Shown one piece after another: positions 37,958 to 48,461 of a DNA stretch of 64,000 nt. Under the pieces are notes generated by a model. That model saw only the letters and a program-made list of their open reading frames with translations. It had not been told where the DNA came from and did no database searches. Within the stretch, counting starts at the first letter, position 1; every line of letters starts with the position of its first letter. The DNA comes from Deinococcus peraridilitoris DSM 19664. Its GTDB lineage: Bacteria > Deinococcota > Deinococci > Deinococcales > Deinococcaceae. The stretch covers positions 744,001-808,000 of the forward strand of contig NC_019793.1 of the NCBI RefSeq assembly GCF_000317835.1, in the 5' to 3' direction. Made by a program: the position numbers and the translations under genes.

Positions 37958-38823
37958 TGGCCGCGCCCACCGTTCCCACAGGGGCCACCAAGACCAAACG
38001 CCGCCGTCTTCCCCGCGACCTGCCGCGCTTCCTGCTGCTGTGCGTCGAGGCGATCATCTTCCTTGCGCCCTTCTATTGGATGATCTCGACGTCCCTGAAG
38101 TCCGAACCGGACACCATCGCCTCCCCCGTCCAGTGGATTCCCCTCAAGCCCACCCTGGAGAACTACATCGAGGTGCTCAACGCCCCCGACGCGAACATCC
38201 TGCGTTGGGCCTGGAACTCCTTCTTCACCTCGAGCGTGTTCGCCATCGGCCACGTCATCCTCTGCGCCATCACCGCCTACCCCCTCGCCCGCTTGAGATT
38301 CAAAGGGCGCGACGCGTGGTTCTGGTTCATCCTCACCTCGCTGATGGTGCCTGGCATCGTCACGCTGATCCCCACCTACGTGATGATGATCCAGCTCAAC
38401 TGGATCGACACCTACCACGCCATGATCTGGCCCGGCATCGCCGGCGTATTCGGCGTATTCCTGCTGCGCCAGTTCTTCAGCGGCATCCCCCGCGAGCTCG
38501 AGGAGGCCGCCCGCCTCGACGGCGCCAACAGCCTGCAGATCCTGCGGCACGTCATCCTGCCCCTCTCCATCCCGGCGCTCGTCACACTCGGCATCTTCTC
38601 GTTTCTCGGCTGCTGGAACCAGTACGTCTGGCCGCTGTTCGTCGCGCACGGCGACATGCAGACCCTTCCCGTCGGCATCGGGAACTTCAACACCCGCTAC
38701 GGCATCGAGTACGGCAAGCTCATGGCGGGCGCCGCCATCGCTGCCGTGCCCGTCCTGATCGCCTACCTGCTCGCGCAGCGTTACATCGTTCAGGGCCTCA
38801 CCCTTACCGGCATGAAGGACTGA
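37957..38823 (+). CDS. Sugar ABC transporter permease (MalG/UgpE type)
   Basis: 288 residues, six transmembrane helices, EAA loop [22 protein letters not shown] near 183-204. Second membrane subunit. GGGAGGA precedes the ATG. No ATP-binding gene is linked, so a shared MsmK-like ATPase encoded elsewhere is required by inference. Confidence 0.93.
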   Translation: MAAPTVPTGATKTKRRRLPRDLPRFLLLCVEAIIFLAPFYWMISTSLKSEPDTIASPVQWIPLKPTLENYIEVLNAPDANILRWAWNSFFTSSVFAIGHVILCAITAYPLARLRFKGRDAWFWFILTSLMVPGIVTLIPTYVMMIQLNWIDTYHAMIWPGIAGVFGVFLLRQFFSGIPRELEEAARLDGANSLQILRHVILPLSIPALVTLGIFSFLGCWNQYVWPLFVAHGDMQTLPVGIGNFNTRYGIEYGKLMAGAAIAAVPVLIAYLLAQRYIVQGLTLTGMKD

Positions 38824-38833
38824 AGGAGCCTCG

Positions 38834-40344
38834 ATGACCGCACCTAATGCAGCCACCGTTCGGCTCGACCCACACCGCGTGATCGGTGACATCTCCCCCC
38901 TCCTGTTCGGCGGCTTCGCGGAGCACATGGGCCGCTGCATCTACGAAGGCATCTACGACCCAGGCTCCCCCGCCGCCGACGAGAACGGCCTGCGCATCGA
39001 CACCCTGGACGCCCTGCGCGAACTGAACTGCAGCATCATCCGCTACCCCGGCGGGAACTTCGTCTCCGGCTACGACTGGCGTGACGGCGTCGGCCCCAGA
39101 GACCAGCGCCCCGTGCGGCGCGAGATGGCTTGGCGCTCCCTGGAAACCAACCAGCTCGGAACCAACGAATTCATCGACTTCTGCCGCGTCATCGCCACCC
39201 AGCCGATGCTCGCCGTGAACCTCGGTACCGGCAGTATCGCCGACGCCGCCAACCTCGTGGAGTACTGCAACGCTCCCGTCGGGTCACTGTATGCCGACCT
39301 GCGCGCCTCGCATGGCTACCCGGAGCCCCACGACGTGCGCTACTGGTGCTTGGGTGGTGCTTGGGGAACGAAATGGACGGCCCCTGGCAGCTCGGCGCGC
39401 TCGGGGCGCTGGAGTACGCCCTCAAGGCGCAGGCCGCCGCCCGCCTGATGCGCCGCCAGGATCCGGACCTCAAGCTGATCCTGTGCGGCTCCTCCACGCC
39501 CGTCATGCCCACTTACCCCGAGTGGGACCGGCTCGCCCTGGAAACCTGCTGGGACGAGGTCGACTACCTCTCGCTGCACTACTACGCCGACAACAAGGAC
39601 GACGACACCGACAGCTACCTCGCGCTCACTACGCAGTTCGAGGATCAGCTCGACACGCTCGCCGCGACCGTGCGGTACGTCAAGGCCAAGCAGCGCTCCA
39701 AGAAGGACGTGTACCTGTGCTGGGACGAGTGGAACGTCTCCTACAAGGTCCCGCCCGAGGACGGCGCGTGGCGCGTCGCGCCCCCGATCGTCGAGGAAGT
39801 CTTCAACCTCGAGGACGCCCTGGTCGTCGCGCAGTGGCTAAGCGTTTTCCTGCGACGCTGCGACGTCCTCAAGATCGCTTGCGTCTCCATGCTCCTCAAC
39901 GTCGCCGGCCCCCTCCTCACCACTCGAACGCAACTGCTGCGCCAGACCACCTTCTACCCTCTGATGCTCTTCAGCCGCTACGCCACCGGACGCGCCCTCG
40001 ACCCCGCTGTCCAAGCGCCCACCCACGTCACGAAGAAGTACGGAGAGATGCCCCTCCTGGACGTCTCCGCCAGCGACGACCCTGCCACGGGCCACGGCGC
40101 CGTGTTCCTCGTCAACCGCAGCATGACCGAGCCACTCGACACCGAAGTCGTCTGGCAGGACGCTCCGCCGACCGAGGTCACCAGCGTCATCCAGCTTACC
40201 GGCAGCGCCCCCAAACTCACCAACAGCTTCACGCAACCCGACCTGATCGCGCCGCGGCACCTGCCCGGACTTCCCGTCGAAGGTGCGCGTGTAAAGCTGA
40301 CGCTGCCGCCGCTGTCGTTCACGGTGCTCACCACGCGGCGCTGA
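38834..40344 (+). pseudogene. GH51 alpha-L-arabinofuranosidase broken by an 11-bp tandem duplication
   Basis: Closely related to the GH51 at 21017-22567. Reading starts well (AAGGAG six bases before ATG 38834) and proceeds to DVRYWCLG, where TGGTGCTTGGG is present twice in tandem (39344-39354, 39355-39365). The extra 11 bases shift the frame; translation ends at 39448 after about 204 residues. Removing one copy restores [12 protein letters not shown] with the catalytic acid/base Glu and one frame to 40344 (about 498 residues), with the nucleophile in LCWDEWN. Inactive as read, but reversible by slippage. Confidence 0.9.
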
Positions 40345-40432
40345 CCCGCATCACCTCTCCCCCTCGCCACGGGCCGCTCGCCGCGCACTCTGAAGCGGCC
40401 TGTGGCGCAACCACACTCCCAGGAGCTTCCCG

Positions 40433-41572
40433 ATGACCACCCACCCCACGGTCGCCGAGCACGTACTGTTCACCCCACCCTCCGGCGAGGGCAGCAAAGG
40501 CACGTCCTACACCCGCGTCGTCCGCCTGCAACACCCTGGACCCGCGCAGGGCCGGCTACTCGCCAGCTTCGAGTACTTCCCATCACGCGCCCTGCCCATC
40601 TACGAGAGCCTCGACGACGGCCGCACCTGGTCACCCGAACCGATCGCTGTGGTTCGCGACACCCAGCGCCCCGAGTGGGGGCTGCGCTACCAGCCTCACC
40701 TGTACGAGCTGCCCGCCGACGCCGGCGACCTACCCGCCGGGACGCTCTTGCTGGCCGGCAACAGCTTTCCCGACGACCTCAGTGCCTTCGAACTGCAACT
40801 CTACGTCAGCTTCGATGCGGGACGTAGCTGGACGTTCCGGAGCGCCCTCGCGAATGGTCCGGCCGCCGACGCACCCGTGTGGGAACCGAACCTGCTGCTG
40901 CTCCCCGGTGGCGAACTCGTCGCGTACTACGCCGACGAGACGCACAAAGCCGAAGGCTTCAACCAGCTCATCGGACACAAGGTCTCCCGCGATGGCGGCC
41001 TCACGTGGGAAGCGCAAGTGTACGACATCGCGCACCCCACCTTCACACAGCGGCCCGGAATGCCCGTGGTCGTCCCATTGCCTGACGGGACGTACGTGAT
41101 GGGATACGAAGCGCTCATCGTGCAGGACGACGGCTCGACCTACGCCCCGATGCGCGTGAAGTTCTCGAACGACGGACTGAACTGGGACGACCCTGCAGAA
41201 CCCGGCCTACCCGTTCACACCGCCGACGGCCTCTGGCTCGACTCCACCCCGTACCTCGGCTGGAGCCCCGCCGGCGGCCCGAACGGCACGCTCATCGCGA
41301 CTGCCATGCACACCTACGATCACGCTGGAACGAAACGACCGCATGTCCTGATGATCAACCGTGACGACGGCCGCGGCCCCTGGGAGGCTCTCCCCTCCCC
41401 TGTGCAGTTCCGGCCGGGCGGGCACCTCCAAGCCGGCTGGAGCCAAGCGGTCCTCGCCTCACCTGAAGGACGACACGTGCTGCACCTCGCCTCATCCGAC
41501 TTAGGCAACGGCGTGAACGAAATCCGGTACGCCACCGCCCCCTTGCCCGACCCAGCCCAGGCTGTCCTCTAA
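40433..41572 (+). CDS. Sialidase-fold glycosidase, probable GH93-type exo-arabinanase
   Basis: 379 residues, six-bladed propeller with Asp-box repeats (SLDDGRTW near 62, SFDAGRSW near 128, SRDGGLTW near 188, SNDGLNW near 244). No signal peptide. In an arabinan locus the best fit is GH93, exo-alpha-1,5-L-arabinanase that releases arabinobiose; fold is clear, family number is inference. GGAG seven bases before the ATG. Confidence 0.7.
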   Translation: MTTHPTVAEHVLFTPPSGEGSKGTSYTRVVRLQHPGPAQGRLLASFEYFPSRALPIYESLDDGRTWSPEPIAVVRDTQRPEWGLRYQPHLYELPADAGDLPAGTLLLAGNSFPDDLSAFELQLYVSFDAGRSWTFRSALANGPAADAPVWEPNLLLLPGGELVAYYADETHKAEGFNQLIGHKVSRDGGLTWEAQVYDIAHPTFTQRPGMPVVVPLPDGTYVMGYEALIVQDDGSTYAPMRVKFSNDGLNWDDPAEPGLPVHTADGLWLDSTPYLGWSPAGGPNGTLIATAMHTYDHAGTKRPHVLMINRDDGRGPWEALPSPVQFRPGGHLQAGWSQAVLASPEGRHVLHLASSDLGNGVNEIRYATAPLPDPAQAVL

Positions 41573-41639
41573 CGCAGCGCTCGGCCAGAGCGCCCTGGTG
41601 ACCGAACTCCACGACAACCTTCAAGAGGTCAAGCTCCTC

Positions 41640-43667
41640 ATGACGACTACCATTCCAGGAACGACCCCTCGTGACCTCGCCAACGCCCTGCGCGTCCTCG
41701 CGATGGACGCCGTCGAAGCCGCGAACTCCGGTCATCCAGGCATGCCCATGGGCATGGCAGACATCGCAACCGCCCTTTGGCAGCACCACCTGCGACACAA
41801 CCCCACGAGTCCGCTGTGGCCTGACCGTGACCGCTTTATCCTCAGCAACGGTCACGGCAGCATGCTGCACTACGCCCTGCTGCACCTCACCGGGTATAAC
41901 CTCGAGCTCGAGGAGCTCCGGAACTTCCGGCAGTGGCACTCCAAAACCCCCGGGCATCCGGAGCGTGGTTACACCCCTGGCGTGGAAACCACGACGGGCC
42001 CGCTCGGGCAGGGTCTCGCGAACGCCGTCGGCATGGCCCTCGCCGAAACGCTCCTCGCGAGCGAGTTCAACACCAGCGAGCACACCATCGTCGATCATCA
42101 CACGTACGTCTTTCTCGGCGACGGCTGCCTGATGGAAGGCCTCTCGCACGAAGCGTGCACCCTCGCGGGCACCTGGGGCCTGAACAAGCTTATCGCCTTC
42201 TGGGATGACAACGGCATCAGCATCGACGGGCACATCGAGCCTTGGTTTTCGCATGACGTCCCCGCGCAGTACCGCGCGTACGGCTGGAACGTCATCGAGA
42301 ACATCGACGGGCACGACCACCAGAGCGTCCTGCACGCCATCGAGGACGCCAAAGCACAGCACGAACGCCCCACCCTCATCTGCTGCCGCACCACCATCGG
42401 CTACGGCGCACCCACCAAAGCCGGCACGCACGACGTGCACGGCGCTCCTCTCGGCCAGAACGAAATTCGAGCGGCACGCAAAGCGCTCGGCTGGACGCAC
42501 GAACCCTTCGTAATCCCACAGAACCTCCAGGGCGCCTGGGACGCGCGTGAACGCGGCGCGACCCTCGAGCAGGACTGGAATGACCGCTTCGCCCGGTACG
42601 AACTGGAGTACCCGGAGAAGGCGGCCGAGTTCCGCCGTCGCTTGGCTGGCGAATTGCCCACCAACTGGACGGAAACTCGTGATGATCTCCTCGCGGGCGC
42701 GAGCACTGAAACGACGAGTCTCGCGACACGCAAAACCTCGCAGAACGTCCTCGAGACGCTCGTGCCCGCACTGCCGGAAGTGATCGGTGGCAGCGCGGAC
42801 CTCACGCCGTCCAACCTCACCCGCGTCCGCGCCTCCAAACCTCTCGAGTTCACCCAAGGCGGGGCATCAGGGAACTACGTGCAGTACGGGGTGCGGGAGT
42901 TCGGCATGACTGCCATCATGAACGGTCTCGCCGCGCACGGCGGCTTCCTGCCGTACGGCGGAACGTTCGCGATCTTCAGTGACTACGCCCGCAACGCGCT
43001 ACGCATGGCCGCCCTGATGAAGATCAAAGTTGTGTACGTCCTGACGCACGACAGCATCGGCGTCGGGGAGGACGGCCCGACCCACCAGCCGATCGAGCAG
43101 GCCGCGAGCTTGCGCCTGATCCCGAACTTGAACGTTTGGCGTCCCGCGGATCTGTTCGAGACGGCCGTCGCATGGACGCACGCCGTCGAGTACCAGGGGC
43201 CCACGGCGCTGCTGCTGTCCCGGCAGAACCTCCCGCAGCTCGCGCGCGAGCCACAGGCACGACCGGACGTGGCGCGCGGCGGGTACGTCCTCTCTGACGC
43301 CGAGGACGCGCGCGTCATCCTGATCGCCACGGGATCCGAAGTGCACCTTGCCGTGCTGGCCGCCGAACAGCTCGCTGCCGAAGGCATCGGGGCGCGTGTC
43401 GTGTCCATGCCGTCCACGACGACGTTCGACGCGCAGGACGACACGTACCGCAGCACTGTGCTGCCACGCGTCCTGCCTCGCGTCGCCGTCGAAGCGGCGC
43501 ACGCGGACGGCTGGTGGAAGTACGTCGGCCTCGACGGGGAAGTCATTGGCCTCACGACCTTCGGGGAGTCCGCGCCGGCCGCGCGTCTCTTTCAGGAGTT
43601 CGGCGTCACCGTGGAGAACATCGTTTCAGCAGCCAAACGCGTGATGGTGCGTGCGGAAGGGAAATGA
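41640..43667 (+). CDS. tkt: Transketolase
   Basis: 675 residues. Thiamine-diphosphate motif GDGCLMEG...N near 160-190, [13 protein letters not shown] opening, GPLGQG near 122, and the transketolase motif [16 protein letters not shown] near 460. Works in the non-oxidative pentose phosphate pathway, here to use xylulose 5-phosphate from AraD. A GTG 14 codons upstream is possible, but ATG 41640 matches family length. Coupled to the transaldolase by ATGA. Confidence 0.95.
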   Translation: MTTTIPGTTPRDLANALRVLAMDAVEAANSGHPGMPMGMADIATALWQHHLRHNPTSPLWPDRDRFILSNGHGSMLHYALLHLTGYNLELEELRNFRQWHSKTPGHPERGYTPGVETTTGPLGQGLANAVGMALAETLLASEFNTSEHTIVDHHTYVFLGDGCLMEGLSHEACTLAGTWGLNKLIAFWDDNGISIDGHIEPWFSHDVPAQYRAYGWNVIENIDGHDHQSVLHAIEDAKAQHERPTLICCRTTIGYGAPTKAGTHDVHGAPLGQNEIRAARKALGWTHEPFVIPQNLQGAWDARERGATLEQDWNDRFARYELEYPEKAAEFRRRLAGELPTNWTETRDDLLAGASTETTSLATRKTSQNVLETLVPALPEVIGGSADLTPSNLTRVRASKPLEFTQGGASGNYVQYGVREFGMTAIMNGLAAHGGFLPYGGTFAIFSDYARNALRMAALMKIKVVYVLTHDSIGVGEDGPTHQPIEQAASLRLIPNLNVWRPADLFETAVAWTHAVEYQGPTALLLSRQNLPQLAREPQARPDVARGGYVLSDAEDARVILIATGSEVHLAVLAAEQLAAEGIGARVVSMPSTTTFDAQDDTYRSTVLPRVLPRVAVEAAHADGWWKYVGLDGEVIGLTTFGESAPAARLFQEFGVTVENIVSAAKRVMVRAEGK

Positions 43668-44646
43668 GCATGGCGAGCACACTGGAGCAACTCCGCGAAT
43701 TCTCCGTAGTGGTCGCGGACACCGGCGACCTGACGGCCATCGAGCAGTTCCGCCCGCAGGACTGCACCACCAACCCCTCCCTGATTCTCAAGGCCGCCCA
43801 GCACTCCGCCTCCGCTGACCTCGTAAGCGACGTCATCGAACAGGCAAGCCGAGCAGAGGAGAGCGTCGAGCGCATTCTCGACCGGCTCGCGGTGCGTTTC
43901 GGCGTGGAACTCACCAGGCTCGTCCCCGGTTTCGTCAGCACCGAAGTGGACGCGATGCTGTCGTTCGATCGTGACGCCATGATCGACAAAGCCCGAAGTC
44001 TCATCGCGCTGTATGAGGAGCAGGGCGTGATCCGCGAGCGGATCCTGATCAAGCTGGCCGCGACGTGGGAAGGCATTCGCGCGGCGGAAGTGCTCGAACG
44101 CGAAGGAATACACTGCAACCTGACGCTGGTGTTCGGCCTCGAACAGGCCGTGGCGTGCGCGCAGGCCGGGGCACTCCTGATCTCACCGTTCGTGGGTCGC
44201 ATCACCGACTGGTACAAGAAGCACGAAGGCAAAGACAGCTACCCTGTCGATGAGGACCCGGGTGTGCAGAGCGTGCCGCGCATCTACGCGCATTTCAAAC
44301 AGCAGGGGTACCCCACGGTCGTGATGGGCGCGTCGTTCCGCAGCGCCGCGCAGGTGGAAGCGTTGGCCGGCTGCGACCGACTGACGGTCAGTCCGGCGTT
44401 GCTGGGGAGCTCGACGCGGACCAGGGAACGCTGGTTCGGCAGCTCACGCCGGGTGAGGTGGCGGCCGAGCGGGAGCCGCACCTCAGTGAAGCGGCGTTCC
44501 GGTGGGCGCTGGTGGAAAACCAGATGGCGGGCGAGAAGCTCATTGAAGGCATTCGCGCCTTTCACCAGGATTACCTGAAGCTTCGTCAGGACGTCGAGGC
44601 GAAGCTCCACCAGATACTTCGGCCAAGTACTGCATCGGCCGACTGA
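43664..44646 (+). pseudogene. tal: Transaldolase with a one-base frameshift near the C-terminus
   Basis: Starts at ATG 43664 overlapping the tkt stop, with GGAAGGGA upstream. The first 246 residues are normal, with CTTNPSLIL and the Schiff-base Lys in [12 protein letters not shown]. At the G run 44404-44407 one G appears missing: LTVSPALLG is followed by an unrelated frame, while [14 protein letters not shown] and a normal C-terminus continue to 44646 in the next frame. The intact length would be about 327 residues, as usual for the family. As read, the protein loses its last 80 or so residues and gains a basic tail to 44578. Confidence 0.88.
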
Positions 44647-44855
44647 AATGAAGTGAGTGACGTCGCGGTGCAAAGGACCTCAAAGGCTTGCTGGACGCAC
44701 TGCCCAAGGCTGGGATCGCTCCTCTCGTTTCCATCTCGTGGGCTGGGCCCGATGCAGCCATCAATTGCCTCACGTCCATCACAGTTCCACGATCAGCCTG
44801 ATTGAACCTCCCGCGTCGGTCGCTTCGCGTGTCGCGACGCTGCTCGAAGGACACC

Positions 44856-46190
44856 ATGACCACCTTGATCTCCTCAGCTCGACCTCAACCACAAGCACAT
44901 CACCGAGTCGCGGTCACCCCGCCCATGGGCTGGAACAGCTGGGACTGCTACGGCGCAAGCGTCACCGAGCTGGAAGTCCTCGGCAACGCGCAGTACCTCG
45001 CGGAGCACCTCAAGCCCTTCGGCTGGGAATACGTGGTGGTGGACATCCAGTGGTACGAACCCGAAGCGAACTCCAGCGTGTACCGCCCCTTCGTGCCCCT
45101 CGAGATGGACGCCTACTCTCGGTTGATGCCCTCCACCCGACGTTTTCCATCGGCGGCGGACGGCGCGGGCTTCAAGCCGCTCGCGGATGAATTGCATCGC
45201 CTGGGCCTTAAATTCGGAATTCACATCATGCGGGGCATCCCGCGGCAGGCAGTTCACGCGAACACGCCCATCCTCGGCACGAATGCACGTGCACGTGACA
45301 TTGCCCATCCAAACTCCATCTGCCCCTGGAACACCGACATGTACGGTGTGGACGCCACCAAGGAAGGCGCGCAGGCGTACTATGATTCGCTCTTTCCGCT
45401 CTTTCAGCTGTACGCAAGTTGGGGCGTCGATTTCGTGAAGGTGGATGACATCGCGGCGTCCCGGCTCTACCATTTCCATCCAGCGGAAATCGAGCTCATC
45501 CGCCGAGCCATCGACCGGTGTGGACGCGAGATGGTGCTCAGCCTCTCCCCCGGTCCGGCACCTGTCGAGCACGCCCAGTTTCTGGTCGACCACGCCAACA
45601 TGTGGCGGCTCACCGACGATTACTGGGACCACTGGGACATGCTCTACGCCATGTTTGAGCGGTGTGACGCATGGAGCGCGTACGTCGGCTCGGGTCACTG
45701 GCCGGACTGTGACATGCTCCCCTTAGGCCGTATCGGCCTGCGTTCCGTCGATGGCGGCGGCCGAGACCGGTTGACGCGCTTCACGCCTGACGAGCAGCGC
45801 ACAATGATGACGCTTTGGTGCCTCTTCCGGTCGCCCTTGATGTTCGGTGGAGAGCTTCGGGACAACGACGAAGCGACTCTGGCGCTGCTCACCAACATGG
45901 ACGTCTTGGCTGTACATCGTCATGGGGAGCGACCACGGCAACTTTGCCGGGAGGGAGACTTGGTGGTGTGGACGTCAGACATGCCGGACGGCCAGGTCAA
46001 CCTCGGGTTATTCAACCTCTATGATCGTGCCGAAACAATTGTGTTTCCCCTTGCGGAGCTCGGGCTGCATGGAACGCTGCACGCCTCAGATTTGTGGGTC
46101 GGTCAGCCCATGAACGTAGAGCGCGACGTCCTATCCGTCCATCTTGAGCCACATGCGTCGTGCCTTGTTCAGATCTCCGGAGATCCGTAA
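44856..46190 (+). CDS. GH27-type glycosidase (alpha-galactosidase or beta-L-arabinopyranosidase)
   Basis: 444 residues. GWNSWDCYG opening near 25, nucleophile Asp in FVKVDD and acid/base Asp in RLTDDYWD are the GH27 catalytic features, with a C-terminal beta-sandwich. GH27 includes beta-L-arabinopyranosidases, which would suit this locus; activity cannot be told from sequence. Cytosolic. GAAGGA five bases before ATG 44856; a TTG 18 codons upstream is rejected. Last gene of the block, 209 bases after the transaldolase. Confidence 0.85.
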   Translation: MTTLISSARPQPQAHHRVAVTPPMGWNSWDCYGASVTELEVLGNAQYLAEHLKPFGWEYVVVDIQWYEPEANSSVYRPFVPLEMDAYSRLMPSTRRFPSAADGAGFKPLADELHRLGLKFGIHIMRGIPRQAVHANTPILGTNARARDIAHPNSICPWNTDMYGVDATKEGAQAYYDSLFPLFQLYASWGVDFVKVDDIAASRLYHFHPAEIELIRRAIDRCGREMVLSLSPGPAPVEHAQFLVDHANMWRLTDDYWDHWDMLYAMFERCDAWSAYVGSGHWPDCDMLPLGRIGLRSVDGGGRDRLTRFTPDEQRTMMTLWCLFRSPLMFGGELRDNDEATLALLTNMDVLAVHRHGERPRQLCREGDLVVWTSDMPDGQVNLGLFNLYDRAETIVFPLAELGLHGTLHASDLWVGQPMNVERDVLSVHLEPHASCLVQISGDP

Positions 46191-46199
46191 GAGCTTGAG

Positions 46200-46512
46200 A
46201 GCAGAACGCTTTCCGGGGTCTTCCCTCGCAGGGACAGCTCTCGGGTGCGGGCATTAGGCGACTTCGTGTCTCTCCGCACAGTGTCCTGTTCATGTAGGGC
46301 CAGCGGTGCACCACGCTGGGAGAGAGCTGGTGCTCACGACAGAGCTGGGCGATAATTTCTCTCCGTGTTCGATGGACAGGACGATCTCAATCTTGAACTC
46401 GCGGGTGTGCTGCCGTCCGGGCATGGTGAACTCCTTCGTCTGCTGGTCAGCCTACTGGCTGCCAAGGCGAAGTGTCTTGCTCCACTGTCCGCTCCCAGGG
46501 GTTCACTCCAGG
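46200..46512 (-). mobile_element. Remnant of an IS3-family element (left end and orfA fragment)
   Basis: On the minus strand, a left-end-like sequence (TGAACCCCTGGGAGCGGACAG, about 46505-46485) is followed by AAGGAG and an orfA start at 46424: MPGRQHTREFKIEIVLSIE, then after a frame slip IAQLCREHQLSPSVVHRW, the helix-turn-helix of IS3 orfA. Sequence beyond 46300 loses similarity. No orfB and no right end. It abuts the end of the arabinoside cluster. Confidence 0.65.
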
Positions 46513-46528
46513 CCTGTGACGGTCCATT

Positions 46529-47086
46529 TCAGTCAGACCGCCGGTCTGACACACCGAGATAGTGGGGCGGCACCTGATCGGTCAGCCAGACACCATTGTC
46601 TGAAAGCAGAAACACGAATCCATCGTGATGCATATGCCGGGCGTTCACGCGCAGTACCACCGCCCGGCCACACCGTGATCCCACCCGGTGGGCTGTCTCT
46701 TCATCCCTGGACAGGTGCACGTGATGCCGCTTCATGCGTTGCAGACCATCCACCAAAATAGCCGCGAGGTACCTTTCGGCCGTACCGTGATACAGGATTT
46801 CGGGCGGGATCGCAGGCTCCAGGAGCAAATCGACTTCTACACTGTGTCCCTGGTTGGCGCGAATCAGGCCACGAACCTCGTCGAGCGCGAAACGTTGTTT
46901 GTCGCTCGACGCCACCAGGGCACGCAGTTCGTCCAAGGTGATGCGCACGCCACGGGCCGACAGGGCAGACAACAGCGCGTCCGTTTTCACCCAGCCTCCT
47001 GGCAGCAGCGACATCCCCAATTCGTGGGGTGCATGCCGCAGGAAGCGTGACAGGATTTTGCTGAGCTTGACCTGGCGGCTGTTCAT
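46529..47086 (-). CDS. kptA: RNA 2'-phosphotransferase (Tpt1/KptA)
   Basis: 185 residues. Tpt1/KptA signature: SKILSRFLRHAPHELGM near 9-25 (catalytic Arg and His), YHGTAERYL near 99, and HHVHLSRDEETAHRVG near 119. The family removes the 2'-phosphate left by RNA ligation using NAD. TAGCTT six bases before the ATG, no Shine-Dalgarno: leaderless. Confidence 0.93.
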   Translation of the reverse strand: MNSRQVKLSKILSRFLRHAPHELGMSLLPGGWVKTDALLSALSARGVRITLDELRALVASSDKQRFALDEVRGLIRANQGHSVEVDLLLEPAIPPEILYHGTAERYLAAILVDGLQRMKRHHVHLSRDEETAHRVGSRCGRAVVLRVNARHMHHDGFVFLLSDNGVWLTDQVPPHYLGVSDRRSD

Positions 47087-47220
47087 TTGTCCAAGCTACA
47101 GATCCGGTCGTCCGAAGAACAGCGCCGATTGGCGGAGGCAGAAGAGGCAAATCCGAACAGGCCCGCCTTTGTGCATCCTGGCACCCGGTGTTCGGCCGCC
47201 TGAGCGTGTACAAGAGCAGC

Positions 47221-47880
47221 ATGACGGCTACAGGTTTGGCCCGCTTCGTCCTGGTGCTGGGTGCGAGTCTGTCATGGCCGGCAAGTCAGGCAGTCACGCC
47301 CGGGACGGCGTCACCTCGCTGTCCTTCGGAATTTGGCGCGGAACCACGCACGCCAGCCGAACACCGTCGGCGAGCCGAGTGGGTCCCGTACCAGCGCCAA
47401 CTCCCGCTGTACGAGGCGCGCCTTCCCGGCAAGCCGGACCGGCAGCTCGTCATGCCGGTGAGTGGCGTGCGTGTCCGGCAGGTGCGTGACACCTTCGCCC
47501 GTCCGCGCGGCGGTGGACGGCTGCACGAAGGGCAGGATATCTTCGCTCCACGGAACACGCCCGTATACAGTGCCGCTGCCGGCTTCGTGTGGAGAATCTC
47601 CGAAACACCACTGGGAGGCAAATGGGTGTTTACCGTCGGTGCGGGCGGTCGGCGGTATTACTACGCGCACCTTGAGCGCTTCGCTGCCGGGCTGCGCGAA
47701 GGGCAGCGGGTCACCACCAGCACCCTGCTGGGCTACGTCGGTACGACGGGCAACGCACGTGACACGCCGGCGCACCTGCACTTTGAGGTCAACGAAGGCT
47801 CGCAGGCCCGGTGCGACTACCGGGCCATCGACCCGCTTCCGCTGCTGGTCGATCGGCCGCCGAAACCGTCCGATCGCTGA
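47221..47880 (+). CDS. M23-family metallopeptidase (LytM-like)
   Basis: 219 residues. Signal peptide (about 1-25, ending SQA), then an M23 domain with zinc-binding HEGQD near 101-105 and HLHFEV near 192. The canonical HxxxD and HxH motifs are present. Predicted cell-wall endopeptidase. TACAAG six bases before ATG 47221 suggests a leaderless start; an ATG-like start 11 codons earlier overlaps the promoter. Confidence 0.87.
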   Translation: MTATGLARFVLVLGASLSWPASQAVTPGTASPRCPSEFGAEPRTPAEHRRRAEWVPYQRQLPLYEARLPGKPDRQLVMPVSGVRVRQVRDTFARPRGGGRLHEGQDIFAPRNTPVYSAAAGFVWRISETPLGGKWVFTVGAGGRRYYYAHLERFAAGLREGQRVTTSTLLGYVGTTGNARDTPAHLHFEVNEGSQARCDYRAIDPLPLLVDRPPKPSDR

Positions 47881-48001
47881 GGTCCCAACAATAAACCGCC
47901 CGGTGGGCGGCTTCATTGCCTGTCAAATATGGTGCTGCATCAGTTGTCGATTCCCACGCCGATGGTAGATGCTGCGTGTCAGGTCGGTTTCAGGGCTGTC
48001 T

Positions 48002-48259
48002 CTACAGGTTTTCGCGGTTTATGTCGGAGTTTGGCTCCAGAGCCTCCAGCCGTGTCTCCAGGGCCTGCACGCGGCGCAGCAGGGCCACCAGCACCAGCGC
48101 GTAGTGGTCGTAGAGTTTTGGCCGCTCCATGCGGTGCTCTCCTCCCAGCCAGCCCTCCAGCAGCAGGCGCGAGCGCTCGATGATCTCGTCGTCGGTCAGG
48201 TCCCGGTATGACCGGCCCTCGAGGAGGGTCTTGGCGAAGTTCAGTTCTGCGTCGCTCAT
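48002..48259 (-). CDS. Small hypothetical helical protein
   Basis: 85 residues, not recognised. Mostly helical and charged; the last 30 residues (LVLVALLRRVQALETRLEALE) form a short coiled coil. TAGGCT six bases before the ATG supports a leaderless gene. Convergent with the M23 gene upstream and divergent from the hydrolase downstream. Confidence 0.65.
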   Translation of the reverse strand: MSDAELNFAKTLLEGRSYRDLTDDEIIERSRLLLEGWLGGEHRMERPKLYDHYALVLVALLRRVQALETRLEALEPNSDINRENL

Positions 48260-48461
48260 GACCTGAGCCTAAAGCAAGGCGTGCCCCGGAAGCCGGGATG
48301 CGGCCGTGCTGTTCGCGGGTAGTGTGTGACCGGGACCGGCAGAGCCGCGAGCACGGACCGGCCGGAAACGGGCCACGAACGGTCAGCGTCAGGTCGATTC
48401 TGGCAGGCACCACAGTCCCGCAACATGCCGGAGCGTTCGGGTGAGGGGCATAATGAGCCGC

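Noticed and set aside
41355..42857. A 500-codon open frame on the minus strand
   Set aside because: Antisense to the transketolase and GH93-like genes; no domain.
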